Below, piece after piece: positions 15,601 through 24,418 of a DNA stretch of 64,000 nt. Under the pieces are notes generated by a model that saw only the letters and a list, made by a program, of their open reading frames with translations, searched no databases and had not been told where the DNA came from. The stretch is from NCBI GenBank assembly GCA_963666755.2, contig CAXXGW010000009.1, positions 1,488,001-1,552,000 of the forward strand, given 5' to 3'. Source of the stretch: CAXXOK01 sp963666755. GTDB lineage: Bacteria; Bacillota; Clostridia; Christensenellales; Aristaeellaceae. The number at the start of each line of letters is the position of its first letter. The stretch's first letter is position 1. A program made the translations under genes and the position numbers.

Positions 15601-17511
15601 TTGAAATGCCGTAAATGCGGGCGCTGGAACCAGAACAGCCTGCCCCATTGCCAGTACTGCGGCACGCCGCTGGAGCCGGACGATGGGTTTTATTCGGCGA
15701 CCTCGCCGGACTGGCAAAGCGAGCTCAAAGACACACCCAACACGTTTGTTTGGGTGGATGAGAACGGACAGCCCGAGGTTACGCGCGACAGGCGCGATGC
15801 GCTGGCCAGCGAAATGGTGGATTTACATAAGCGCAAGCGCGAGGGCGAACGCAAGCAGCAAACCCTCCGCGCCCAGTCCGCCGAGCAGGGCTATGCCCCC
15901 AGCGGGCGTTCCGTGCGCACTACCAGCAACCGCGGCACCTTCTTTTCCGCTATGAGCGATAACCCGGATGCTACGCTGCGCCCCGTAGACCCCGGTCTGG
16001 TGGAAAACCGCAGGGAAATCCCGCCCGGAGCACGCCCGGTATACAGCGCCACCTACCGCGGCAACCGCCAGCAGGTGCAGCGCACCCGCGAGCGAACCCC
16101 CTACGCCTACGGCGGCACCCAGCGCATCATGACACTGGACGATCAGAATGAGAGCCAGCCGGTGTACGACGGCTACCACGACACCAGCGCCTATATCCCA
16201 GAGTACCAGCGCACCGACGAATATGAGCACAGCATGACCATGCGCAACACAAAGGCGTGGTCGCCGCGGCGCATCGGCATGCGCAGTGTGTTGCTGGCCT
16301 CGCTTATCATCTGTTCCATTCTGGTCAGCATCTGGCTGATCTGGGCGGTGGTGCTGCCCATGCTCAACGCCAGCCAGAACAGCGCGCGCGCCGCCGTAAC
16401 CATCACCCCCACCATCCGCGACGACCTGGCCGCGCATACCATTACCATCCCCGGTACGGACGGCGAGCGGATCTCCATCCGCGAGCTGCGCACTTCGGCC
16501 ATTGTTACCGGCGGGGTGGCTACGTTTGATATTTTGGACCACATCTGGTATGACGATTTTGAAGATTTTACGCAGGACAGCATGACCGTGTCCCTCACCC
16601 CCTACCTGATTACCGAGGCGGGCAAGCAGAAGCCGCTGGACCCCATCAGCTACGACATCGACATCCCGCTTTCCCCCATCGAGCTGATGACGCCGGACAG
16701 CCCCTATAAAGTGGTCAGCACGGCCATGTACACCATCGTGTTTTACGTAAGCGAGGGCAGCACCATTACCGTAAACGGCGAAAACTACTCCGACCTGGTG
16801 AACACCGAGGGCGGCAAGGTCAGTTACAACGCAACCGTGCAGCCCATCGGCGAGAACGTGTTCAACATCGTGGTGCGCAGCCAGTACTGCCGTGAAAATT
16901 CCCTGACCGTGACCCTCTACCGCGAAAAGCAGGATATCCCGCTTGACCTTTCTTCGGATATTTACAGCCGCAGCAGCGACAACGTCATGACGGTGCGCGC
17001 CACCACCATCCCCGGCGCGGTGGTGAACGTCGTTTCCCCGCACAGCGATCTGGACATTACCAACACCGATACGGACGGCTCGTTTACCTTCAAGGCGCTG
17101 TTTGACAAGATTGGCGATAACACCATCATTATTACCGCCGATTACCCCGGTAAGAAGCAGACACGCGTGGAGTACACCGTGTACTATGTGCCCTCGGTGG
17201 ATGTATACAGCCGCAAGGCTTGGGACATTGTCACCCAGTACAATGATCTGATGGACAACATCGATCTTCGCAAGTCGCAAAGCCAGATTTACGTGTGCAT
17301 CGGGAAGATTGTTTCCATCGAGACAACCAAGCCACAGCGCGCCTTCATGGAGTGTACCACAAAGGACGGCACCGCGACCGTCTACATCGAAAACGCCTCC
17401 CAGACCACCTGGAACGAGGGCCAGACCTACCGCCTGTATGCCGATGCCTACGGTATGTACTCCAGCAAGCCGTGGCTGGTGGCCCGCTATACCTACGACC
17501 CTGTTAACTGA
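15601..17511 (+). CDS. Zinc-ribbon, single-pass membrane protein with large extracytoplasmic part
   Basis: A 636-residue protein with a TTG start after GAGGAGG. Residues 1-22 hold a zinc ribbon (CRKCGRWNQNSLPHCQYCG). A charged, low-complexity cytoplasmic region of about 200 residues follows. One membrane helix lies near residues 232-254 (SVLLASLIICSILVSIWLIW). The rest, about 380 residues, is rich in Thr, Val, Asp and Tyr, with repeated beta-type segments (IPGAVVNVVSPHSDLDITNT resembles a carboxypeptidase-regulatory/Ig-like domain). Zinc-ribbon membrane proteins of this layout are common in Firmicutes and mostly uncharacterised. A sensing or cell-envelope role is possible. Confidence 0.7.
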   Translation: MKCRKCGRWNQNSLPHCQYCGTPLEPDDGFYSATSPDWQSELKDTPNTFVWVDENGQPEVTRDRRDALASEMVDLHKRKREGERKQQTLRAQSAEQGYAPSGRSVRTTSNRGTFFSAMSDNPDATLRPVDPGLVENRREIPPGARPVYSATYRGNRQQVQRTRERTPYAYGGTQRIMTLDDQNESQPVYDGYHDTSAYIPEYQRTDEYEHSMTMRNTKAWSPRRIGMRSVLLASLIICSILVSIWLIWAVVLPMLNASQNSARAAVTITPTIRDDLAAHTITIPGTDGERISIRELRTSAIVTGGVATFDILDHIWYDDFEDFTQDSMTVSLTPYLITEAGKQKPLDPISYDIDIPLSPIELMTPDSPYKVVSTAMYTIVFYVSEGSTITVNGENYSDLVNTEGGKVSYNATVQPIGENVFNIVVRSQYCRENSLTVTLYREKQDIPLDLSSDIYSRSSDNVMTVRATTIPGAVVNVVSPHSDLDITNTDTDGSFTFKALFDKIGDNTIIITADYPGKKQTRVEYTVYYVPSVDVYSRKAWDIVTQYNDLMDNIDLRKSQSQIYVCIGKIVSIETTKPQRAFMECTTKDGTATVYIENASQTTWNEGQTYRLYADAYGMYSSKPWLVARYTYDPVN

Positions 17512-17704
17512 GCAGAGGGCTTGCCGGATTGTACGGTAAACCACAGTCTCGCGGCAAGGCCAGGCAGATGCAGCTTTCGGTGTCTGCTACCGCAATTTAT
17601 GATGGCTCGTTGAGGCGCGTAGCCGTAAAAAATGACCCCTCTTTTCAAAACCAATCAAGAGGGCAACACATACTCCTGAAAAACAGGCGCGCACTGATAC
17701 CTCT

Positions 17705-17749
17705 AAAAAACCACGACCCCCGCTCCGTAAAGCGGGGGTCGTGGTTTTT
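17705..17749. terminator. Bidirectional terminator
   Basis: AAAAAACCACGACCCCCGCT and its complement form a stem of about 17 pairs around a short loop, with A and T runs on both sides. It lies between the convergent zinc-ribbon gene and yraN. The rest of 17512-17802 holds no convincing gene. Confidence 0.9.
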
Positions 17750-17802
17750 CACTATCGTTTCTAATTTACTTCTTGGGCACGCTTGGGCCTGCCGAATCCG
17801 CT

Positions 17803-18162
17803 TCAGTGCAGCTCGCTGGCCTGAAACGCGTCCTGCACATAACAAACCCCATCGGCAGTAATCTCCGCCACATCAAAGCGGATAGGCCCTTCCCACGGGT
17901 GCAGGCTCAAGTAATGCAGCGCCGCGCGCGTAAGATGCGCTTGTTTCCGCCTGTCTACCGCCAGAAATCCCGCGCCCGCCCCGCCTGTGCGCCTTGCTTT
18001 GACTTCCAGTAAGACCAGTGTATCGCCATCCCGCAACACCGCATCGATTTCGCCAAAAGGGGAATGGAATCGCCTTTGCAGCAATTCCATTCCCCTGCCG
18101 ATGCAATAGACGATCGCTTCCGCCTCGCCGCGCAATCCTTTTTCGTAGGTGCCCTCAGGCAT
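17803..18162 (-). CDS. yraN: UPF0102 (YraN) family protein
   Basis: A protein of about 119 residues of the YraN/UPF0102 family, a restriction-endonuclease-like fold. The conserved core is visible: GLRGEAEA near the N-terminus, RFHSPFGEIDAVLRDGDTLV and LLEVKARR with the putative metal-binding Glu/Asp residues. The cellular role is unclear; a link to recombination or Holliday junctions has been suggested for the family. The ATG at 18162 overlaps the glyA stop and has GAAGG eight bases upstream; an in-frame ATG at 18177 is an alternative. In most Firmicutes yraN follows rnhB; here it follows glyA. Confidence 0.85.
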   Translation of the reverse strand: MPEGTYEKGLRGEAEAIVYCIGRGMELLQRRFHSPFGEIDAVLRDGDTLVLLEVKARRTGGAGAGFLAVDRRKQAHLTRAALHYLSLHPWEGPIRFDVAEITADGVCYVQDAFQASELH

Positions 18163-19405
18163 TGGGGAAGCCTTCATACAGCGGGAAACCCGCCATCATG
18201 GCCTGCACATCCGCCTTGACGCCAGGGCAAGCCGCCTCGCCACCGTCAATGACGCGGCGAATAAAGTCCGCGATTTTGTCCATGTCGCTTTCCACCATGC
18301 CGCGCGTGGTCACCGCCGGCGTGCCGACGCGGATGCCGCTGGCCACCGTGGGGCTGCGTTTTTCACCAGGGATGGTGTTCTTATTCACCGTGATGTTGCA
18401 TAGCCCGAGCAGCTCCTCCAGCTCCTTGCCGGTACGCTCGGTGTTGGTCAAATCCAACAGCATCAGGTGGTTGTCGGTGCCGCCGGAAACCATCAGCACG
18501 CCCCGCTTGTTGAACGCCTGTTCCAGCGCCTTGGCGTTGCGCACAATCTGCTGCTGGTAAGTTTTAAACGCGGGCTGCAGCGCTTCGTGGAAACAGACAG
18601 CTTTGGCGGCGATCACGTGCATCAGGGGGCCGCCCTGCGTGCCGGGGAAAATCGCCTTGTCAATCGCCTTGCCATACTTTTCCTTGCACAGGATCATGCC
18701 GCCGCGCGGGCCGCGCAGGGTTTTATGGGTGGTGGTGGTTACAAAATCGGCATACGGGATCGGGCTCTGGTGCAGCCCGGCCGCGACCAGACCCGCGATG
18801 TGCGCCATATCCACCATCAGGAGGCTGTCCACGGTGTCGGCAATTTCACGCATCCGTTTAAAATCAATCGCGCGCGGGTAGGCCGACGCACCGGCAACGA
18901 TCATCTTGGGCCGATGCTCAAGCGCCAGACGCTGCACCTCGTCGTAATCCAGCAGACCGGTGCTCTCGTCCACGCCGTAGGAGATGAAGTTGAAATACTT
19001 GCCGCTGATGTTCACTTTGCTGCCGTGGGTCAGATGCCCGCCATGGGAAAGGTTCATGCCCAGCACCGTATCGCCCGGCTCCAGCATCGCAAAATAAACG
19101 GCGGTGTTGGCCTGCGCGCCGCTGTGCGGCTGCACATTGGCATACTCGGCGTTAAAAATCTGCTTGGCGCGGTCGCGAGCCAGGTTCTCGGCCACGTCCA
19201 CACACTGGCAGCCACCGTAGTAACGGTGCGCGGGGTACCCTTCCGCATATTTGTTGGTCAGAGGCGAGCCCATTGCTTCCAGCACGGCGGGGCTGACAAA
19301 GTTTTCCGAGGCAATCAGCTCGATGTGTGCGCGCTGGCGTTGCACCTCGGCATCGATAGCCGCGAACAGTTCGGGGTCGGACGTCATGACATGAGCATAA
19401 TTCAA
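18155..19405 (-). CDS. glyA: Serine hydroxymethyltransferase
   Basis: A 416-residue PLP enzyme that interconverts serine and glycine while charging tetrahydrofolate with a one-carbon unit. The signature regions are complete: ELIASENFVSPAVLEAMGS at the N-terminus, HSGAQANTAVYFAMLEPGD, the active-site Lys in TTTHKTLRGPRGG near residue 230, and FPGTQGGPLMHVIAAKA. The length matches the bacterial norm. The last bases overlap yraN. The SRP RNA gene lies directly upstream on the same strand. Confidence 0.98.
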   Translation of the reverse strand: MNYAHVMTSDPELFAAIDAEVQRQRAHIELIASENFVSPAVLEAMGSPLTNKYAEGYPAHRYYGGCQCVDVAENLARDRAKQIFNAEYANVQPHSGAQANTAVYFAMLEPGDTVLGMNLSHGGHLTHGSKVNISGKYFNFISYGVDESTGLLDYDEVQRLALEHRPKMIVAGASAYPRAIDFKRMREIADTVDSLLMVDMAHIAGLVAAGLHQSPIPYADFVTTTTHKTLRGPRGGMILCKEKYGKAIDKAIFPGTQGGPLMHVIAAKAVCFHEALQPAFKTYQQQIVRNAKALEQAFNKRGVLMVSGGTDNHLMLLDLTNTERTGKELEELLGLCNITVNKNTIPGEKRSPTVASGIRVGTPAVTTRGMVESDMDKIADFIRRVIDGGEAACPGVKADVQAMMAGFPLYEGFPNA

Positions 19406-19489
19406 GAGTATCTCCCCCTGCCATATTTCGTCCGCAGAGCGCTAAAGCATCCCTGCGGCGGATCACGGTTATGGAAAACCGCGTGTATT

Positions 19490-19586
19490 CAAGCCGAGCG
19501 ATCCCGCAGCACATCCCATAAAGCGCTTACTGCTGCTACCTTCCGGTCCTGACAGGGTTCACGCCATGAAATCGCACGGGACTCAG
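19490..19586 (-). ncRNA. ffs: Signal recognition particle RNA, small bacterial type
   Basis: The minus strand carries the highly conserved SRP domain: CCTGTCAGGACCGGAAGGTA followed by GCAGCAGTAAGC, i.e. the GGAA tetraloop with the two internal loops bound by Ffh. Flanking arms (GAGTCCCG at the 5' side, CGGGATCGCTC at the 3' side) can pair to close a hairpin of about 97 bases. A TATAAT box sits just upstream. The ends are approximate. Confidence 0.9.
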
Positions 19587-19591
19587 CCATC

Positions 19592-19620
19592 ATTATACAC
19601 ACGGCCCGATTATTATACAA
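19592..19620 (-). promoter_or_regulatory. Promoter of the SRP RNA
   Basis: On the minus strand TTGTAT (19620-19615), 17 bases, TATAAT (19597-19592), placing transcription start near 19586. Confidence 0.75.
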
Positions 19621-19683
19621 TGCCGCCCGTAAAAAAGCAACGCTTTTTCCGCGGGCGGCTGAAAAGGTTCGTCGTTTTTCGAA

Positions 19684-21051
19684 TCAGAGGATGTAGCGGC
19701 GCGTGTCGAAGCTGGCATCATCCTTGCCGAGGTGTTCCACCACATAGTCTTCGCTGATGTTCAGGTAGACATTGGGCATCTCTTCCCCGCCGGCATTAAA
19801 GGAAATATCCTCCAACAGCTTTTCAAACACGGCGTGCAGGCGCCGCGCGCCGATATCCTCGCCCGTTTCATTCAGCACATAGGCGGCGCGGGCAATCGCG
19901 TCGATTGCGGAATCCTCAAAGCTGAGGAATACCTTATCCACCGCGAGCAACGCCTCATACTGGCGCGTCAGTGCGTTTTCCGGCTGGGTCAGGATCGCCT
20001 TGAAATCTTCCTGCGTGAGGCTGCGCAGCGTCACATGCACCGGGAAGCGACCCTGCAGCTCCGGAATCAGGTCGGTTACCTTGGCCACATGGAACGCGCC
20101 CGCCGCGATAAACAGCATAAAGTCGGTGCGCACCGCGCCATACTTTGTGTTAACGGTTGAGCCTTCCACGATGGGCAAAATATCGCGCTGCACACCCTCG
20201 CGGCTGACATCCGGGCCGTGACCCCCGTTAGAGCGGCCCGCGATTTTATCAATTTCGTCAATGAACACAATGCCGTGCTGTTCGGCGCGGTGTACGGCTT
20301 CTTCGCGTACGGCGTCCTCGTCAATCAGCTTTCCGGCTTCTTCCTCCAGCAGGATGCGGCGGGCTTCCTTCACCTTCACGCGGCGGATTTTGGTGCGTTT
20401 GGGCATCATGCCGCCCATCACATCGCCAATGTTGATGCTGTTGCCCCCGACTTCCAGCTGCGGGGCGCTGTCTTCCACTTCTACTTCAATTTCGCGGTCT
20501 TCCAGCGCGCCGGTCTGCAACTGAGCGCGGATTTCCTCCCGCTTGCCGCTGAGGCGCTGCTGCTCCTCGGCGGGCAGATCGGGTTCCTTCTTGCCGTTCA
20601 TCAGGAAATCAAACGGATTGCCGCTGCTGCGTTTAGGCGGGTTAACCAGAAGGCTGACCAGCCGATCTTCCGCCAGAACAGCGGCGCGGGTTTCCACCTT
20701 CTGCTCAAACTCCTCGCGCACCATGCGCACGGCGTTTTCCATCAGGTCGCGGATGATGCTCTCCACATCCCGCCCCACATAGCCGACCTCGGTAAATTTG
20801 GTGGCCTCCACCTTGATAAACGGCGCACTGACCAGCTTGGCAAGGCGGCGGGCAATTTCCGTTTTACCAACGCCGGTGGGGCCAATCATCAGGATATTCT
20901 TGGGGCTGATTTCATCCCGGATTTCCTCCGGCAGCTGCGCGCGGCGGTAGCGGTTGCGCAGCGCGATCGCAACCGCGCGTTTCGCCTCGTCCTGCCCGAT
21001 AATAAAGCGATCCAGTTCCCGCATTGTCTCGCGGGGCGTCAATTCTTTCAT
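19684..21051 (-). CDS. hslU: HslU, ATPase/unfoldase subunit of the HslVU protease
   Basis: A 455-residue AAA+ protein that unfolds substrates and feeds them to HslV. Seen are TPRETMRELDRFIIGQDEAK at the start, Walker A GPTGVGKTEIARRL, the pore loop region EVGYVGRDVES, an intermediate domain, Walker B GIVFIDEIDKIAG and a C-terminal end in the expected style (DTRRYIL), which docks into HslV. The ATG at 21051 is the family start; the frame remains open further upstream across the hslV end but without support. It is four bases downstream of hslV. Confidence 0.97.
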   Translation of the reverse strand: MKELTPRETMRELDRFIIGQDEAKRAVAIALRNRYRRAQLPEEIRDEISPKNILMIGPTGVGKTEIARRLAKLVSAPFIKVEATKFTEVGYVGRDVESIIRDLMENAVRMVREEFEQKVETRAAVLAEDRLVSLLVNPPKRSSGNPFDFLMNGKKEPDLPAEEQQRLSGKREEIRAQLQTGALEDREIEVEVEDSAPQLEVGGNSINIGDVMGGMMPKRTKIRRVKVKEARRILLEEEAGKLIDEDAVREEAVHRAEQHGIVFIDEIDKIAGRSNGGHGPDVSREGVQRDILPIVEGSTVNTKYGAVRTDFMLFIAAGAFHVAKVTDLIPELQGRFPVHVTLRSLTQEDFKAILTQPENALTRQYEALLAVDKVFLSFEDSAIDAIARAAYVLNETGEDIGARRLHAVFEKLLEDISFNAGGEEMPNVYLNISEDYVVEHLGKDDASFDTRRYIL

Positions 21052-21055
21052 GGGG

Positions 21056-21595
21056 TCAGCCTCCAATCGTCTCCACGGAGATGTGATCATTGGTGAACAC
21101 ACAGATAGATGATGCGATCTGCAACGCCTTGACCGCGATTTCTTCGGCGGACAGGTCTGTGTTCTGTACCAGCGCGCGCGCTGCGGCCAGCGCAAAATTG
21201 CCGCCGGAGCCGATGGCCGCCACGCCGTCGTCCGGATCGATCACCTCGCCGTTGCCGCTGAGGATCAGCATGCCGCTGCCATCCGCCACAATCAGCATGG
21301 ATTCCAGCTTGCGCATCATGGTATCGCCACGCCATTCCTGCGCAAGGTTTACGGCGGCACGCTCCAAATTGCCACCGCATTGGGTCAGTTTTTCTTCAAA
21401 GCGTTCGCACAGGGCAAAAGCATCGGCCACGGAGCCCGCAAAACCCGCGAGCACCTTGCCCTCATACAGCCTGCGCACCTTGCGGGCGGACGATTTGAAC
21501 ACCGTCGATTCGCCGATGGTTACCTGACCGTCGCCCGCGATGGCAACCTGCCCCCCGCGACGTACGGCGCAGATGGTTGTTCCGCGCATTTCCAT
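21056..21595 (-). CDS. hslV: HslV, peptidase subunit of the HslVU protease
   Basis: A 179-residue N-terminal nucleophile hydrolase. The catalytic Thr lies in RGTTICAVRRGGQ after a short propeptide, and AGDGQVTIGESTVFKSSARK and GSGGNFALAAARAL are family motifs. HslV forms the double-ring chamber capped by HslU. The GGAGGAGTAA site precedes the ATG at 21595. The propeptide (MEMRG) is slightly longer than usual. It is three bases after the hydrolase gene in the same operon. Confidence 0.97.
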   Translation of the reverse strand: MEMRGTTICAVRRGGQVAIAGDGQVTIGESTVFKSSARKVRRLYEGKVLAGFAGSVADAFALCERFEEKLTQCGGNLERAAVNLAQEWRGDTMMRKLESMLIVADGSGMLILSGNGEVIDPDDGVAAIGSGGNFALAAARALVQNTDLSAEEIAVKALQIASSICVFTNDHISVETIGG

Positions 21596-21598
21596 GGT

Positions 21599-23053
21599 TT
21601 ACTCCTCCTCCTCGGTCTGGCCCAGCGCCAGCACCCAGTCTGCCAAATCCCGGCCCGCCTGCTTATCCAGCTTGGCAGGCGTATCAAACTCCGCTTCAGT
21701 GCCCCGGTTTTCCGAGGGGCCGGTATAGCTCATCAGCAAATGGTTCAATTTGCGGAACAGCTTGTATTCCACAAAATCACCCTTGCCGTCCAGCGCATCC
21801 TCATAGGCGTCGATGCCCAACTCCAGCGGCACCTGTGCATCGGCATTGCCCTGCACAATGTAGGTTGGGATTTTGAGCTTTTGAATCAGTTTGATGGGGT
21901 CGGTCTGCATCATTTCCCAGTAGAACAAGCCGTTTGTGCCCGCTACCGTCAGGCCGGAGGCATCTTCCGCCGTTTTGGCCGCCTTCAGGGCCTGCACTTC
22001 CGCCTTCAGGGTATCCACATCCGCGCTCGCCTGCGCCAGCGCGTCGCCCTGCAGGGTTTCCAACGCGTTCTGGCTGCGTTCCAGCAGCAAATCCGCATAG
22101 GGTTCCGGCGACCCGGCCAGCAGGATCATCCCGGCATAGAGACCGTTTGCTTCACTGGCAATCCGGGGCGCCAGCATCGCGCCAAGGCCGTGCCCCAACA
22201 GCACAATGCGCTTGGAATCCACTGCCGGGTTACTTTGCAGCAGCATACCGGCGGCAATCGCATCCTGAATGACCGTCTCCTCCGCTGTCAGGGCGGCGGT
22301 TTCCTCGGCGGTCAGGGTATCGCCGTACACATAGGTGCGCTTATCATAGCGCAGGGTAGCCACGCCCATGCGGGCAAAGGTATCCGCCAGGTCTGCAAAC
22401 AGCGCCGTCTGCCCACGGGTCGCATCCCGGTCGCCGGTTTCGCTGTCCTGCACAAGCACCACCGCGGCCACGGGGTTAGCCTCCGATGCCGTGTCGGGCA
22501 TCGTCAGCGTGCCGGGCAAGGCCGTGGGTTCGGCGCCCACGGTTACGTCGGTCTGCGTATAGGGCGTTGTCGCGGCCGAATCCTCCTGGCTGTCCAGCGA
22601 AGAATCCGTCACAGGCGGCGTCTGTTTGGCGGCGGGCACGAACTCCACCGCCATGACTTCCCAGTCATCCGCCTTATCCTTGTGGGTAAAGTACAGATCT
22701 AAATCCTGTTTTTCCATGCACAGGTGCAGCACGTGCGTTTTAGTTTTCAGCGACTCCTCGGCAAAAGAGGTGTAGGTGCCCAGCGCCACAAAATCGCCGG
22801 TCATCCACTCAATCTCAGTCAACATGCCGGTATAGGTATCCATCGGCATGTAACGGCGGATTTGCAGATCATAATAGCCGTACAGGCGCTCCAAATCCTT
22901 ACCGTGCACAAAATCCAGCGCGTACTGTTTAACGGTCTCCTCCGTCCATTCGGGCACGCCGTCGCGCATTTGCTGCGCCACCGCAAGCGAAGCCGCGGGC
23001 AGCATGCAAACCGCCAGCGTGAGGGTCAGGAGCATCGAAAGCCATTTCTTCAT
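21599..23053 (-). CDS. Secreted alpha/beta-hydrolase-like protein lacking the serine nucleophile
   Basis: A 484-residue exported protein with a Sec signal (MKKWLSMLLTLTLAVCMLPA). Residues ~30-140 resemble the DUF3887 domain often placed before such hydrolases. A Thr/Pro/Ala-rich linker follows, then an alpha/beta-hydrolase domain. The expected nucleophile elbow GxSxG reads LLGHGLGAMLAPR, so Ser is replaced by Gly (codon GGC). The Asp (VQGNADAQVP) and His (KLNHLLM) of the triad are in place. It may therefore be inactive as an esterase or act as a binding protein. GGAGG precedes the ATG at 23053. It occupies the position between trmFO and hslV where many Firmicutes carry xerC/codV. Confidence 0.85.
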   Translation of the reverse strand: MKKWLSMLLTLTLAVCMLPAASLAVAQQMRDGVPEWTEETVKQYALDFVHGKDLERLYGYYDLQIRRYMPMDTYTGMLTEIEWMTGDFVALGTYTSFAEESLKTKTHVLHLCMEKQDLDLYFTHKDKADDWEVMAVEFVPAAKQTPPVTDSSLDSQEDSAATTPYTQTDVTVGAEPTALPGTLTMPDTASEANPVAAVVLVQDSETGDRDATRGQTALFADLADTFARMGVATLRYDKRTYVYGDTLTAEETAALTAEETVIQDAIAAGMLLQSNPAVDSKRIVLLGHGLGAMLAPRIASEANGLYAGMILLAGSPEPYADLLLERSQNALETLQGDALAQASADVDTLKAEVQALKAAKTAEDASGLTVAGTNGLFYWEMMQTDPIKLIQKLKIPTYIVQGNADAQVPLELGIDAYEDALDGKGDFVEYKLFRKLNHLLMSYTGPSENRGTEAEFDTPAKLDKQAGRDLADWVLALGQTEEEE

Positions 23054-23086
23054 AGGTACCTCCATCGGGTGCAGTATAGACTTCTC

Positions 23087-24418
23087 TTAGCTCAGGCGCA
23101 CCGGTTGCTGTTCCATTTGTCGCACAAGACCGTCGATTTCCGCCAGCGCGCGTTCGGAAATGCGCTCGTAGCGCTCCTGTTTGCTACGGATGCGCTTTTG
23201 CCCTGGCGCGAATTCCAGCGGATCGATCAGCCCGAAAGCGCTGTTCATCGGCTGAAAATGCCGGTTCTCCGCCGCCACGTACCGGCCCATGGCGCCAATG
23301 GCTGTGCGACCGGAAAACACGGGCGGCTCCGCCCCCGCCATTCGGTGGGCGAGGCTCAGCCCTGCCAGCAGGCCGCTGGCCGCGCTTTCCACGTACCCCT
23401 CCACACCGGTCATCTGCCCGGCGAAGTAGAGGCCGGGGCGGTTGCGCACCTGATACGTCACATCCAGAAAACCGGGGCTGTTGAGGAAGGTGTTGCGGTG
23501 CATGACCCCGTAACGCGCAAATTCGGCGTTTTCCAGCCCGGGAATCAGGCCGAACACGCGGCGCTGCTCCGGAAAGGTGAGGCGCGTCTGGAACCCGACA
23601 ATGTTATACAGCGTAGCGTTAAAGTTGTCGCGCCGCAGCTGTACCACCGCAAAAGGCATGCGCCCGGTGCGCGGATCGGTCAGCCCCACGGGCTTGAGCG
23701 GGCCGTAGGCGATAGCCAGATCGCCGCGCTTGGCCATGCTTTCGATGGGCATGCAGCCCTCGAACACCGCCTTTTCCTCAAACCCTTTTACGGGCACTGT
23801 CTCGGCGGTTTGCAGCGCATGCACAAAGCGCATATACTCCGCCTCGTCCATCGCGCAGTTCAGGTAATCCGCACCGCGCTCGTACCGTGACATTTCAAAA
23901 ACCCGCTCCCGGTTCAGCGATTCCGCGGTAACGATCGGGGCGGCCGCATCGTAAAAATGCAGTGTGGAGAGTCCTTCCAACCGCTGGATGGCGTCGCTCA
24001 GCGCATCACTGGTCAGTGGCCCGGTGGCTACAATGCAGTTGCCTTCCGGGATTTCGGTCGCTTCCTCCGCTTCCAGCCGGATGTTCGGGTGGTTGCGAAT
24101 CGCGGCGTCCACCCCTGCGGAGAAACCCTCCCGATCCACCGCCAGCGCGCCGCCTGCGGGCACGCGCGTCTGATCCGCCACACGGAGGATCAGCGAATCC
24201 AGCCGGCGCATCTCCTCCTTTAGCAGCCCGACAGCGTTGGTCAGGCGGTCGGAGCGCAGGCTGTTGCTGCACACCAGCTCCGCCAGCGTATCCAGCCCTT
24301 GGGCCGGGGTACGCTTACGGGGTTTCATTTCGACCAATGTCACCTGCGCGCCGCGCTGCGCCAGCTGCCAGGCGGCTTCACACCCGGCCAGCCCGCCGCC
24401 CAGTACGGTTGCCCTCAT
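23087..24418 (-). CDS. trmFO: Methylenetetrahydrofolate-tRNA-(uracil-54-C5)-methyltransferase
   Basis: A 443-residue FAD enzyme that makes the ribothymidine at position 54 of tRNAs using methylenetetrahydrofolate. It starts with the FAD motif VLGGGLAGCEAAWQLAQRG, followed by AELVCSNSLRSD, and further on CMPIESMAKRG and the RPGLYFAGQMTGVEGYVESA segment. The start overlaps the topA stop by four bases. Length and order are typical of Firmicutes TrmFO (GidA-like). Confidence 0.97.
   Translation of the reverse strand: MRATVLGGGLAGCEAAWQLAQRGAQVTLVEMKPRKRTPAQGLDTLAELVCSNSLRSDRLTNAVGLLKEEMRRLDSLILRVADQTRVPAGGALAVDREGFSAGVDAAIRNHPNIRLEAEEATEIPEGNCIVATGPLTSDALSDAIQRLEGLSTLHFYDAAAPIVTAESLNRERVFEMSRYERGADYLNCAMDEAEYMRFVHALQTAETVPVKGFEEKAVFEGCMPIESMAKRGDLAIAYGPLKPVGLTDPRTGRMPFAVVQLRRDNFNATLYNIVGFQTRLTFPEQRRVFGLIPGLENAEFARYGVMHRNTFLNSPGFLDVTYQVRNRPGLYFAGQMTGVEGYVESAASGLLAGLSLAHRMAGAEPPVFSGRTAIGAMGRYVAAENRHFQPMNSAFGLIDPLEFAPGQKRIRSKQERYERISERALAEIDGLVRQMEQQPVRLS

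Noticed and set aside
15823..17544. A 573-codon open frame antisense to the zinc-ribbon protein
   Set aside because: Low-complexity Val/Gly/Ala/His translation, no start signal; a shadow of the plus-strand gene.
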